Shown here piece after piece: positions 17,177 through 24,446 of a DNA stretch of 64,000 nt; position 1 is the first letter of the stretch, and each line of letters starts with the position of its first letter. This stretch comes from Paractinoplanes bogorensis (GTDB taxonomy: Bacteria; Actinomycetota; Actinomycetes; Mycobacteriales; Micromonosporaceae). The notes beneath the pieces are model-generated. The model saw only the letters and a program-made list of their open reading frames with translations, searched no databases and had not been told where the DNA came from. The stretch is from the NCBI RefSeq assembly GCF_018829635.1, contig NZ_JAHKKG010000004.1, positions 558,001 to 622,000 on the forward strand, in the 5' to 3' direction. Position numbers and translations under genes: made by a program.

Positions 17177-18393
17177 GGCCGATCCGGATCGTGCACCTCG
17201 GGCTCGGCGGGTTCTTCCGCGCCCACCAGGCCTGGTACACCGGCGCCGCCTCGGACGACTGGGGGATCGCCGCGTTCACCGGCCGCTCGGCCGGGCTGGC
17301 CGAGGCGCTGACCGCGCAGGACGGCCGCTACACGCTCGTCGTCCGCGGGCCGTCGGCGGACGAGCTGCAGGTGCAGGAGGCGCTGGTCGCCGCCCATCCC
17401 GGCAGCGACGCGTCGACCTGGCGTGACCTGGTGGCGGCGCCCGGGACCGCGATCGTCACGCTCACCATGACCGAGGCCGCCTACGCGCCGTCCGGCGTGG
17501 TGGCCGACCGGCTGGTCAACGGCCTGGCCGCGCGCCGGCTGGCCGGATCCGGTCCGCTGGCCGTCGTCTCGTGCGACAACCTGCCCGGCAACGGCGAGGT
17601 GACCGCGCGCGTGGTGCGCGACCTGGCGTCCCGGCTCGACCCGGCGCTGGACGACTGGATCGCCGGCCACGTGTCGTTCGTGACCACGATGGTCGACCGC
17701 ATCACGCCCCGCACCACCGGCGACGACATCCGCCAGGTCGAGTCGGCCGGCGGGTGGGCCGACGCCGCCCCGGTGGTGACCGAACCGTTCACCGAGTGGG
17801 TGCTGAGCGGCGAGTTCCCGGTCGGCCGCCCGGCCTGGGAGAACGCCGGGGCCCGGTTCGTCGACGACGTCGTGCCGCACGAGACGCGCAAGTTGCTGCT
17901 GCTGAACGGCGGGCATTCCCTTCTCGCGTACGCCGGGAGCGCGCTCGGTCATGAATCGGTGGCCGACGCGGTGGCCGACACCCGGTGCCGGACCTGGCTC
18001 GACGAGTGGTGGGACGAGGCGTGCCGGCACGTGCCGCTGCCCGCCGGCGAACTGACCGCCTACCGCGCGGCCCTGCTCGACCGGTTCGCCAATCCGCGCA
18101 TCCGGCACACGCTCGCGCAGATCGCCGCGGACGGCTCGCAGAAGATCCCGATCCGCGTGCTGCCGGTCCTGCGCGGCGAACGAGCGGCCGGACGCATGCC
18201 GGTGGGCGCGGCGCGCATCCTGGCCGCGTGGATCGACCACCTGCGCGGGATCGGGGCACCGGTGGCCGACGCGGGCGCGCAACCGTTCGCCGACCGCGCG
18301 GGTTCCGCCCGTGACGTGCTCACCCTGCTCGCCCCGGATCTGGCCGGCGACGACGACCTCGTCAAGACGGTGGAGTCACTGCTCCGGGCGTAG
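17173..18393 (+). CDS. Mannitol dehydrogenase-family oxidoreductase (fructuronate/tagaturonate reductase)
   Basis: 406 residues. N-terminal Rossmann motif IVHLGLGGFFRAHQA, SCDNLPGNG, and KLLLLNGGHS containing the family's catalytic Lys and His region. Family members are mannitol, mannonate (UxuB) and altronate (UxaB) dehydrogenases. Position immediately after uxaC, with GTG overlapping the uxaC stop (GTGA), makes reduction of fructuronate to D-mannonate or tagaturonate to D-altronate the most likely role. Its last 18 bp overlap the convergent larC gene. Confidence 0.88.
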   Translation: MRPIRIVHLGLGGFFRAHQAWYTGAASDDWGIAAFTGRSAGLAEALTAQDGRYTLVVRGPSADELQVQEALVAAHPGSDASTWRDLVAAPGTAIVTLTMTEAAYAPSGVVADRLVNGLAARRLAGSGPLAVVSCDNLPGNGEVTARVVRDLASRLDPALDDWIAGHVSFVTTMVDRITPRTTGDDIRQVESAGGWADAAPVVTEPFTEWVLSGEFPVGRPAWENAGARFVDDVVPHETRKLLLLNGGHSLLAYAGSALGHESVADAVADTRCRTWLDEWWDEACRHVPLPAGELTAYRAALLDRFANPRIRHTLAQIAADGSQKIPIRVLPVLRGERAAGRMPVGAARILAAWIDHLRGIGAPVADAGAQPFADRAGSARDVLTLLAPDLAGDDDLVKTVESLLRA

Positions 18394-19623
18394 CTTCTCG
18401 GGCAGGGCGGCGCCCACGACCAGGCCCGCCCCGCTCGCGGCGGCGTAGGCGTCCAGCAGGACCAGACGCTCCGGGCGATCCTGGCGGCGGGCCAAGGCGG
18501 CGACGTCGTCGAACTCCGGCATGACCTGCACGACCAGGCCGTCGCGATGCGCGACCTTGACCGGGATGCGCGTGTCGCCCACGGTCACGTCGGCGAACAG
18601 CCGCTCCAGCGCCACCTTGCCGCGCGGGCTGTGCCGGACACCGATTGTGCTGGTGTCGCGGAAGATCTGATCGCGCAGCGCACCGGCCAGACCGGGCGGG
18701 CACAGCACGTTCAGGGTGTGCGCCGGGCGGCCCTTCTTCATCACGATCGGCACCAGCCAGGCGTCGGACGCGCCCGCGGCCAGCAGACGGGTCAGGATGC
18801 CCGGCCACAACCGCGGATCCAGGTCGTCGACGTTGGCCTCGAGCAGCAGGGCCGACTCGGTCGGCGTGTACTCCTCGGCCGATGCCGTCCGGGTGGCCGC
18901 CGGGACCCCCTCCACCGCGCCGACCAGCACCCGTACGGCATTGGCCCGGCCCGCCGGATCACGGGTGCCGGCCCCGACCCCGATCGACTCGAGCACCATC
19001 GGCGGCAGCGGCTCGCACGCCCGCGCGAACGTCCGCAACAGCGCCAGCCCGGTCGGCGTGGCCAGCTCGCCGTCGCCCCCGGCCGACACCTGCCAGCCCC
19101 GGGCCAGCTCGGCCACCGCGGGCACCGGCACCGGCAGACGGCCGTGCGTGGTGCGCACCGAGCCCGAGCCGAGCGCCACCGGCCCGGCCGAGACCGTGCT
19201 GACGTCCAGGTCGGCCAGCGCGACACAGCAGCCCACCACGTCGGCGATCGCGTCCAGCGCCCCCACCTCGTGGAAATGCACGTCCTCCGGCTTCATCCCG
19301 TGCACCCGGCCCTCGGCCTCGGCCAGGGCGGTGAACACCGCGACGGCCGTACGGGTGCCCGGTCCCGCCCGTTCGAGCATCTCGCGCACCTCCCGCCAGG
19401 TGCGGTGCGGCGGATCGTCGACGAGCGGCTCGACCTCGGCCTTGAGCGCGCGCAACCCGCCGCGGGTGACCTCGCGGGTCTGCACCCGCACGGTGCCGCC
19501 CGACACCAGGTCGACCGCCGACTGCACCGCGGTGAGCGAGGCCCCGGCGTCGAGCAGGGCGCCCAGCAGCATGTCGCCCGCGATCCCGGCGGACGCGTCC
19601 ACCCACGCGTGCCGCCGCGTCAC
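18376..19623 (-). CDS. larC: Nickel-pincer cofactor biosynthesis protein LarC
   Basis: 415 residues, with the LarC beginning HAWVDASAGIAGDMLLGALL and the conserved blocks VHFHEVGALDAIADVVG and LLEANVDDLDPRLW. LarC inserts nickel into the pyridinium bis-thiocarboxylate nucleotide in a CTP-dependent reaction, the last step of cofactor synthesis. In Lactobacillus larC is split and read through a frameshift; here it is one continuous frame. ATG overlaps the larB stop by 4 bp. It is the last gene of larE-larB-larC and overlaps the reductase gene tail to tail. Confidence 0.93.
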   Translation of the reverse strand: MTRRHAWVDASAGIAGDMLLGALLDAGASLTAVQSAVDLVSGGTVRVQTREVTRGGLRALKAEVEPLVDDPPHRTWREVREMLERAGPGTRTAVAVFTALAEAEGRVHGMKPEDVHFHEVGALDAIADVVGCCVALADLDVSTVSAGPVALGSGSVRTTHGRLPVPVPAVAELARGWQVSAGGDGELATPTGLALLRTFARACEPLPPMVLESIGVGAGTRDPAGRANAVRVLVGAVEGVPAATRTASAEEYTPTESALLLEANVDDLDPRLWPGILTRLLAAGASDAWLVPIVMKKGRPAHTLNVLCPPGLAGALRDQIFRDTSTIGVRHSPRGKVALERLFADVTVGDTRIPVKVAHRDGLVVQVMPEFDDVAALARRQDRPERLVLLDAYAAASGAGLVVGAALPEKLRPEQ

Positions 19624-20300
19624 GGCTGACCCGGGGCGGCGGCGATCTGCGCCGCGAGATGGCCCGCGCCGTATCCGTTGTCGATGTTCACCACGGCCAC
19701 TCCCGGAGCGCAGGCGTTCAGCATGGTCAGCAGAGCGGCCAGACCCTCGAAGGCGGCGCCGTATCCGACCGAGGTCGGGACGGCCACCACCGGCGCCGCG
19801 ATCAGCCCGGCCACCACCCCGGGCAGCGCGCCGTCCATCCCGGCCACGACCACCACCGCGCGAGCCCGGCGCAGCAGCTCGACGTGGGCCAGGACGCGGT
19901 GCAGCCCGGCCACCCCGACGTCGACGACGAGGTCGGTCGCGCGGCCGAGATATTCCGCGGTCAGCGCCGCCTCGCGGGCCACCGGCAGGTCGGAGGTGCC
20001 GGCCGCGACCACGACGACGCGCTCACCGGTCGGCGCGGGCGGGTCCGGCGGCCAGGCGACCAGCTTGGCGATCGGGTCGTGAAAGGCATCCGGCAGCACC
20101 GCCCGTACGGCGTCCGCATGCTCCTGGTCGGCCCGGGTGAACAGGGTGACGCCGGTGTGGTCGCGCAGGGCTTGGGCGATGCCTTTCACCTGCTCCGGGG
20201 TCTTGCCGGCGCAGTAGACGGCCTCGGGGTAGCCGCGCCGCTTCGTCCGGTCCAGGTCGAGATTCGCGTACGAGGAGAGGTCGGGCTCAGCCACGGTCAC
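19620..20300 (-). CDS. larB: Pyridinium-3,5-biscarboxylic acid mononucleotide synthase LarB
   Basis: 226 residues. The N-terminal LarB signature YANLDLDRTKRRGYPEAVYC with AGKTPEQV is followed by a PurE-like carboxylase domain (VVVVAAGTSDLPVAREA, VVVAGMDGALPGVVAGL, PTSVGYGAAFEG). LarB carboxylates and hydrolyses nicotinic acid adenine dinucleotide in the first step of nickel-pincer cofactor synthesis. Start is a GTG that lies within the last 14 bp of larE; a second in-frame GTG at 20294 is possible. Coupled with larC downstream. Confidence 0.93.
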   Translation of the reverse strand: MTVAEPDLSSYANLDLDRTKRRGYPEAVYCAGKTPEQVKGIAQALRDHTGVTLFTRADQEHADAVRAVLPDAFHDPIAKLVAWPPDPPAPTGERVVVVAAGTSDLPVAREAALTAEYLGRATDLVVDVGVAGLHRVLAHVELLRRARAVVVVAGMDGALPGVVAGLIAAPVVAVPTSVGYGAAFEGLAALLTMLNACAPGVAVVNIDNGYGAGHLAAQIAAAPGQP

Positions 20301-21147
20301 CGTCTTCTGGCGGGTCGGTGAACGCGCTGGTGAAGGCGCCCGACTGGATGCCGGTCAGGTCGAGCGTGACGAACCGGAAACCGGCCTCGCTCACGGCCCG
20401 GCGGACGTGCTCGCGCATCGGCTCGCTCACCGCCCGGACGAGGTCGCCGGCGGGCAGCTCGACCCGGGCGATCTCGCCGTGATGGCGGACCCGCAGGTCA
20501 CCGAACCCCAGCCGGCGCAGCGCGGCCTCGGCCTGCTCGACCTGGCTCAGTTTGCGCGGGCTGACGATCTGGAAGTGCGGGATCCGCGAGGCCAGGCAGG
20601 GCGCGGCCGGCTTGTCGGCACACGGCAGGTCGAGGGCGCGCGCGATCCGGCGTACGGCCGCCTTGTCCAGCCCCGCGGCGGCGAGCGGGCTCAGCACCCG
20701 ATGGGCCGCGGCTGCCCGCGCCCCGGGCCGGTCGTGACGGCGTACATCATCGGCGTTCTCCCCGTAGGCCACGGCGTCCAGCCCGTGCTGAGCGGCAAGG
20801 TCCGTTCCGATCACCGTGAACAGCTCGTCCTTGCAGTGGAAACAGCGGTCCGGACCGTTCGCCCGGTAGGCGTCGCGCTCACCCTCGTGCGTTTCCACCT
20901 CGACCACCGGCACGCCGATGTGCGCGGCGACCGCGTGCGCGGCCGTCCGCTCGTCCGCGGCCAGGCTGGGCGACACCCCAAGGATGGCCAGTACCCGTCC
21001 GGGGCCGAGCGCGCGGGCGGCCAGGGCCAGCAGCACCGACGAGTCGACGCCACCCGAGAAAGCCACGCCCAGCCGGGCGACGCCGCGTATCTGCTCGGTG
21101 ACCTCCGCGACGGCCGCGGAGACGTCAGAGGAGTCCGGATTCGTCAC
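20287..21147 (-). CDS. larE: ATP-dependent sacrificial sulfur transferase LarE
   Basis: 286 residues from the GTG at 21147. PP-loop SGGVDSS at 31-37 binds ATP, RCFHCKDELF at 101-110 and DKPAAPCLASRIP at 178-190 are LarE-family blocks. LarE adenylates and thiolates the pyridinium dicarboxylate nucleotide. C184 in PCLASR probably corresponds to the sulfur-donating Cys, and C176 eight residues earlier is an additional one. An upstream in-frame ATG exists at 21264, but that extension is non-conserved and crosses the operator, so I reject it. First gene of larE-larB-larC, with the 22-nt site 33 nt upstream. Confidence 0.92.
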   Translation of the reverse strand: MTNPDSSDVSAAVAEVTEQIRGVARLGVAFSGGVDSSVLLALAARALGPGRVLAILGVSPSLAADERTAAHAVAAHIGVPVVEVETHEGERDAYRANGPDRCFHCKDELFTVIGTDLAAQHGLDAVAYGENADDVRRHDRPGARAAAAHRVLSPLAAAGLDKAAVRRIARALDLPCADKPAAPCLASRIPHFQIVSPRKLSQVEQAEAALRRLGFGDLRVRHHGEIARVELPAGDLVRAVSEPMREHVRRAVSEAGFRFVTLDLTGIQSGAFTSAFTDPPEDGDRG

Positions 21148-21180
21148 GCCGCTATTCCACGCTGTCCACCTGGGGCCATG

Positions 21181-21202
21181 GCAAGAGGTTGCCACTTGTT
21201 GC
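21181..21202 (+). promoter_or_regulatory. Putative operator, copy E (for larEBC)
   Basis: GCAA-N3-GTTGC-N5-GTTGC with N3 = GAG and N5 = CACTT. It lies 33 nt before the larE start codon, the same spacing and relative orientation as the copy before uxaC. Sharing of this site between larEBC, uxaC and the importer operon is the main sequence evidence that they form one regulon. Confidence 0.7.
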
Positions 21203-21291
21203 GGTCCGGCGTCGGCGATGGGCGAATTTCGGCCGGTCCGGCCGACCGGCGCGGTTGATGTCATCCGGGTCGATTCACTGTGCGGACTGTC

Positions 21292-21507
21292 CTATTTACT
21301 TAGTTCGCCGAGCTCGAACTCGTTGCCCTGGACGCCGGTCAGGAATGCCGCCCATTCCGACCGTGTGAAAGCCAGCACCGGACCACTCGGGTCACGGGAA
21401 TTGCGTACCCCGATGACGCCTCCGACCAGCGCCACCTCTACGCAGTTCGTCTCTACGCTGCCGCTGGACTTGCGCCACCGGGCCGAACGGAAATCGGGCC
21501 GATGCAT
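21292..21507 (-). CDS. DUF397 domain protein
   Basis: 71 residues. It has the DUF397 pattern: WRKSSGSVETNCVEVA, then VGVRNSRDP-type and the end LAFTRSEWAAFLTGV. Start ATG at 21507 has GGAGG nine nt upstream; a longer in-frame start at 21540 is less supported. DUF397 proteins are abundant in actinomycetes and usually sit beside an XRE-type DNA-binding partner. None is adjacent here, so it is an orphan copy. Molecular function is not established. Confidence 0.88.
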   Translation of the reverse strand: MHRPDFRSARWRKSSGSVETNCVEVALVGGVIGVRNSRDPSGPVLAFTRSEWAAFLTGVQGNEFELGELSK

Positions 21508-21651
21508 GACTCGCCACCTCCGTCGATCGGGTCGATGCACTCAGTCCATCGTATGAGTAAACGGAGTGGCGCGATGTCCAGCGATCTGTCCGGAAGCCGA
21601 CTGTCAATTTATCGCAGTCAATCACTTGAATTCCGCGCGATTTTCCCGAAG

Positions 21652-21737
21652 GCCGGGCTGGGTCGCGCCGGGCCGGGCCGGGTCGCGCCGGGTCGCGCCG
21701 GGTCGCGCCGGGCCGGGTCGCGACCGCGGCCGCGGCC
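21652..21737. repeat. GC-only tandem repeat of about 10 bp
   Basis: Units of GGTCGCGCCG and GGCCGGGCCG alternate through this stretch, ending in CGCGGCCGCGGCCGC just before the stop codon of the acyl-AMP ligase gene. The array is within the 230-bp gap between that gene's end and the DUF397 gene start. It could form stable secondary structure at the 3' end of the ligase transcript, but I see no T-run for a classical terminator. Confidence 0.7.
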
Positions 21738-21739
21738 GC

Positions 21740-23356
21740 TCAGAGGAGCTCGCGGGCGGCCGCCCGGCGCAGCTTGCCCGACGGGGTCTTGGGCAACGAG
21801 CCGGGCGGCAGGATCCGCACCGCCGCCGGCCGGGCGTCGATCTCGGCCACCACCCGGGCGGTCACCTCGCGGGCGATCTGCTGCGCGGCCGCCTCGTCGC
21901 CGGCCTGCTTCGACTCGGCCAGCACCGCGAACGACTCGCGGGCGACCCCGTCGCCGGTCAGCAGGCGGACGGCGGCGACGTTGCCGTCGCGTACGCCGGG
22001 AACCGCCCCCGCCGCCCGCTCGATGTCGGTCGGATAGATGTTGCGGCCGCCCATGATGATCACGTCTTTGCGGCGCCCGCAGACCACGATCTGACCGCCG
22101 GCCAGGTAGCCCTCGTCGCCGATGTCGAGCCAGCCGTCGGCGTCGCGGGCCGGCTCGTAGCCGCCGGGCGTGATGTAACCGTCGGTCACCGACTCGCCCC
22201 GCAGCTGGATCCGGCCGACCTGGCGGTCGCCCAGCGGCTTGCCGTCGTCGTCGACCACCTGCACGTCGACGCTCGGGAAAGGACGGCCCAGCATCGGGAT
22301 CTCGCGCGTGCCGCCGGTGGCCACGCGGTCGCGTTCGAGCGCGACCGGATCGACCGCGTCCAGCATCATCGGGTCGGACACCCCGGACAGCGAGATGACC
22401 AGGGTGCTCTCGGCGGCGCCGTAGCAGCAGTTGACCGCGCCCGGGTCAAATCCGAACCGGGCGGCGGCGGCGACGAACGCGCGCATGGTGGACGGGTCGA
22501 TCGGTTCCGCGCCGTTGCACGCGACGCGCAGTTTCGACAAATCGAGCGTGCCCGGTTCGAGGCGGGCGAGCTGCCGGGTGAGCACCGCCCACGCGAAGTT
22601 GGGCGCGGTGGTGATGGTGCCGCCGTACCGGCTGATGAGTTCGGCCCACAGCAGCGGCCGGCCCAGGAAGTCGGCCGGGGTGACGCTGACCAGTTCCAGG
22701 CCGCTGAGCATGGGCAGGGCCAGACAGCCGATCATGCCCATGTCGTGGAACATGGGCAGCCACGACACCATCACGCCGTCCTCGCCGCAGCTCAGATGGG
22801 TGCTCGCATCGCTCAGATTGGCGAACAGGTTGCGGTGCGTGATGCGTACCGCCTTCGGCTCGGCGGTCGACCCGCTGGTGAGCTGGAGCAGTGCCGGATC
22901 GTCCTCGCCGGCCTCGACCGGCTCGCTCTCCGGCCCGCCGGCCAGTTCGGCGGCACCGGCATGAGCGATCCCGTACGCGTCCAGGGCCGGCGCCATCGCC
23001 TCGAACGGCGCGCCGACCACGACCAGCCGGGCATCGATCATGCGCAGCACCCGTACGGTGTCGTCGCGCCACACGGCCAGGTCGGTGCGCGGGGTGGGCT
23101 GGTGCAGCATCGTCACGCTGCCGCCGGCCAGCCAGACGCCCTGGGCGACCGGCGCGATCTCGGCCGGCATCCCGGCCAGCACGGCCACCGCCTGACCGGG
23201 CCGGAGTCCGCGCCCGGCCAGACCCCCGGCCACCCGGCGCGCCTGCCGGTGCAGCTCGCTCCACGTCCGGCGGTCCGCCTCGCCGGGTTCCCCGGTCACC
23301 ATGCCGGTGCCCGCCCGGCCGGCGTTGGCGACAATTCCCTCGACGAAACGACTCAC
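21740..23356 (-). CDS. Fatty acyl-AMP ligase (FAAL-type)
   Basis: 538 residues of the adenylate-forming superfamily. Motif A3 is LTSGSTAEPKAVRITH; later blocks include GAAESTLVISL, LDIGDEGYLAGGQIVVCGRRKDVII and GRNIYPTDIE with a C-terminal SGKLRR Lys. The similarity is to fatty acyl-AMP ligases, which hand acyl adenylates to carrier proteins, rather than CoA ligases. ATG at 23356. FAALs usually sit beside a polyketide or peptide synthase; none is here, so its carrier-protein partner is unknown. Confidence 0.85.
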   Translation of the reverse strand: MSRFVEGIVANAGRAGTGMVTGEPGEADRRTWSELHRQARRVAGGLAGRGLRPGQAVAVLAGMPAEIAPVAQGVWLAGGSVTMLHQPTPRTDLAVWRDDTVRVLRMIDARLVVVGAPFEAMAPALDAYGIAHAGAAELAGGPESEPVEAGEDDPALLQLTSGSTAEPKAVRITHRNLFANLSDASTHLSCGEDGVMVSWLPMFHDMGMIGCLALPMLSGLELVSVTPADFLGRPLLWAELISRYGGTITTAPNFAWAVLTRQLARLEPGTLDLSKLRVACNGAEPIDPSTMRAFVAAAARFGFDPGAVNCCYGAAESTLVISLSGVSDPMMLDAVDPVALERDRVATGGTREIPMLGRPFPSVDVQVVDDDGKPLGDRQVGRIQLRGESVTDGYITPGGYEPARDADGWLDIGDEGYLAGGQIVVCGRRKDVIIMGGRNIYPTDIERAAGAVPGVRDGNVAAVRLLTGDGVARESFAVLAESKQAGDEAAAQQIAREVTARVVAEIDARPAAVRILPPGSLPKTPSGKLRRAAARELL

Positions 23357-23427
23357 GCGATCCTCCCGCGGTGGACGGTTCTCGATCCGTCCTCACGCTA
23401 CGCGGCCACCCTCAAGATCGCGTTTCG

Positions 23428-23467
23428 CTGTCCACAGCAGCCGTGCGGGCCGGCTGATTGTGGACAA
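23428..23467. promoter_or_regulatory. Inverted repeat resembling two DnaA boxes
   Basis: CTGTCCACA at 23428-23436 and TGTGGACAA at 23459-23467 face each other across 22 nt; the shared arm TGTCCACA/TGTGGACA is perfect over 8 bp. The second is an exact reverse complement of the TTGTCCACA DnaA consensus and the first differs by one base. It lies in the 175-bp gap upstream of the acyl-AMP ligase start. It may equally be an operator or a hairpin. Confidence 0.4.
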
Positions 23468-23531
23468 CGGTCGCCCGGGCCCGGAAACGGTGTACCGTCA
23501 CGGGCCGGCCCCCTGGGTGGGCGGGGTGGGG

Positions 23532-24389
23532 TCAGTTGCCGGGCAGATCGGCGGGAAAGGGCTCGGCGAAGTCGGCCGAGCGGCTGACGGCGGCCCACTC
23601 GTCCACCTCGGCCAGCTGCGCGCGGGAGTAGTTCTGCGCGAGGCCGACCGCGCCCGCCCCGAGCACCAGGTGCGTGGGCAGACTGTCGCGCTTCATGACG
23701 CGCACCAGGATCTGCGCGGCCCGCTCGGGATCGCCCGCCACCTGCGCCGGCTGGGTGAGGCTGTTCGCCTTGGCGCCGACCGTGACCGCGTAGTCGGCCG
23801 GGATGTCGTGCACGCTCATCGACGATCCGGCCCAGTCGGTCGCGAAACCGCCGGGTTCGATCACGATCGTGCGGATGCCGAGCGGCGCGGTCTCGGCCGC
23901 GAGCACGCGCGTGAAGCCGTCGACGGCGAACTTCGCCGCCTGGTAGGAGCCCAGACCGGGGGTGCCGCCGACGCGACCGCCGATGGACGAGAACTGAGCG
24001 ATGATGCCCGCCCGCTGCGCCTTCAGCACGGGTAGCACGGCCTGCGTGACGTGGTAAACGCCCCAGAAGTTGGTGTCGAACTGCCGCCGGAAGTCGTCCT
24101 CGCCGGTCGTCTCGATGGGCCCGATGTTCGCGTAGCCGGCGTTGTTGACCACTACGTCGATCCGCCCGAACTGCTCGACGGCACCGGCCACGGCGGCCAC
24201 GGCGGCGCTCCGGTCGGTCACGTCCAGAGCCAGAGGCAAGACCCGTTTCCCGTACGCCGCCACGAGCGCATCGAGATCAGCGGGCTTGCGGGCCGTCGCG
24301 ACGACCTTCTCGCCCGCCTCCAGGGCGGCGCGGGCGAGAGCAGCGCCGAAGCCCCGCGACGAGCCGGTGATGAACCATGTCTGTGTCAT
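23532..24389 (-). CDS. SDR-family oxidoreductase, divergent from TetR
   Basis: 285 residues, classical short-chain dehydrogenase: TGSSRGFG cofactor loop, NNAGYANIG, FSSIGG and SYQAAK (YxxxK catalytic pair). Start ATG at 24389, with almost no Shine-Dalgarno, so the message may be leaderless or nearly so. It is divergent from a TetR-family gene with a dyad symmetric site between them, which suggests that TetR represses both. Substrate unknown. Confidence 0.88.
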   Translation of the reverse strand: MTQTWFITGSSRGFGAALARAALEAGEKVVATARKPADLDALVAAYGKRVLPLALDVTDRSAAVAAVAGAVEQFGRIDVVVNNAGYANIGPIETTGEDDFRRQFDTNFWGVYHVTQAVLPVLKAQRAGIIAQFSSIGGRVGGTPGLGSYQAAKFAVDGFTRVLAAETAPLGIRTIVIEPGGFATDWAGSSMSVHDIPADYAVTVGAKANSLTQPAQVAGDPERAAQILVRVMKRDSLPTHLVLGAGAVGLAQNYSRAQLAEVDEWAAVSRSADFAEPFPADLPGN

Positions 24390-24400
24390 GAATTTAGTGA

Positions 24401-24429
24401 AACGCCGTTGCGCTAATATCGCAACGCTG
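24401..24429. promoter_or_regulatory. Probable TetR operator between the SDR and TetR genes
   Basis: CGTTGCG (24406-24412) and CGCAACG (24420-24426) form a perfect 7-bp dyad with a 7-nt AT-rich centre (CTAATAT). Matches extend outward: AACNNCGTTGCG on the left and CGCAACGNNGTT on the right. It is the only AT-rich stretch in the 57-bp divergent promoter region. Confidence 0.6.
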
Positions 24430-24446
24430 TTGTGTAACATCGGGGT

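Noticed and set aside
20287..21264. Longer LarE starting at the ATG 21264
   Set aside because: The extra residues are Arg/Pro-rich and cross the 22-nt operator. LarE proteins begin close to the PP-loop.
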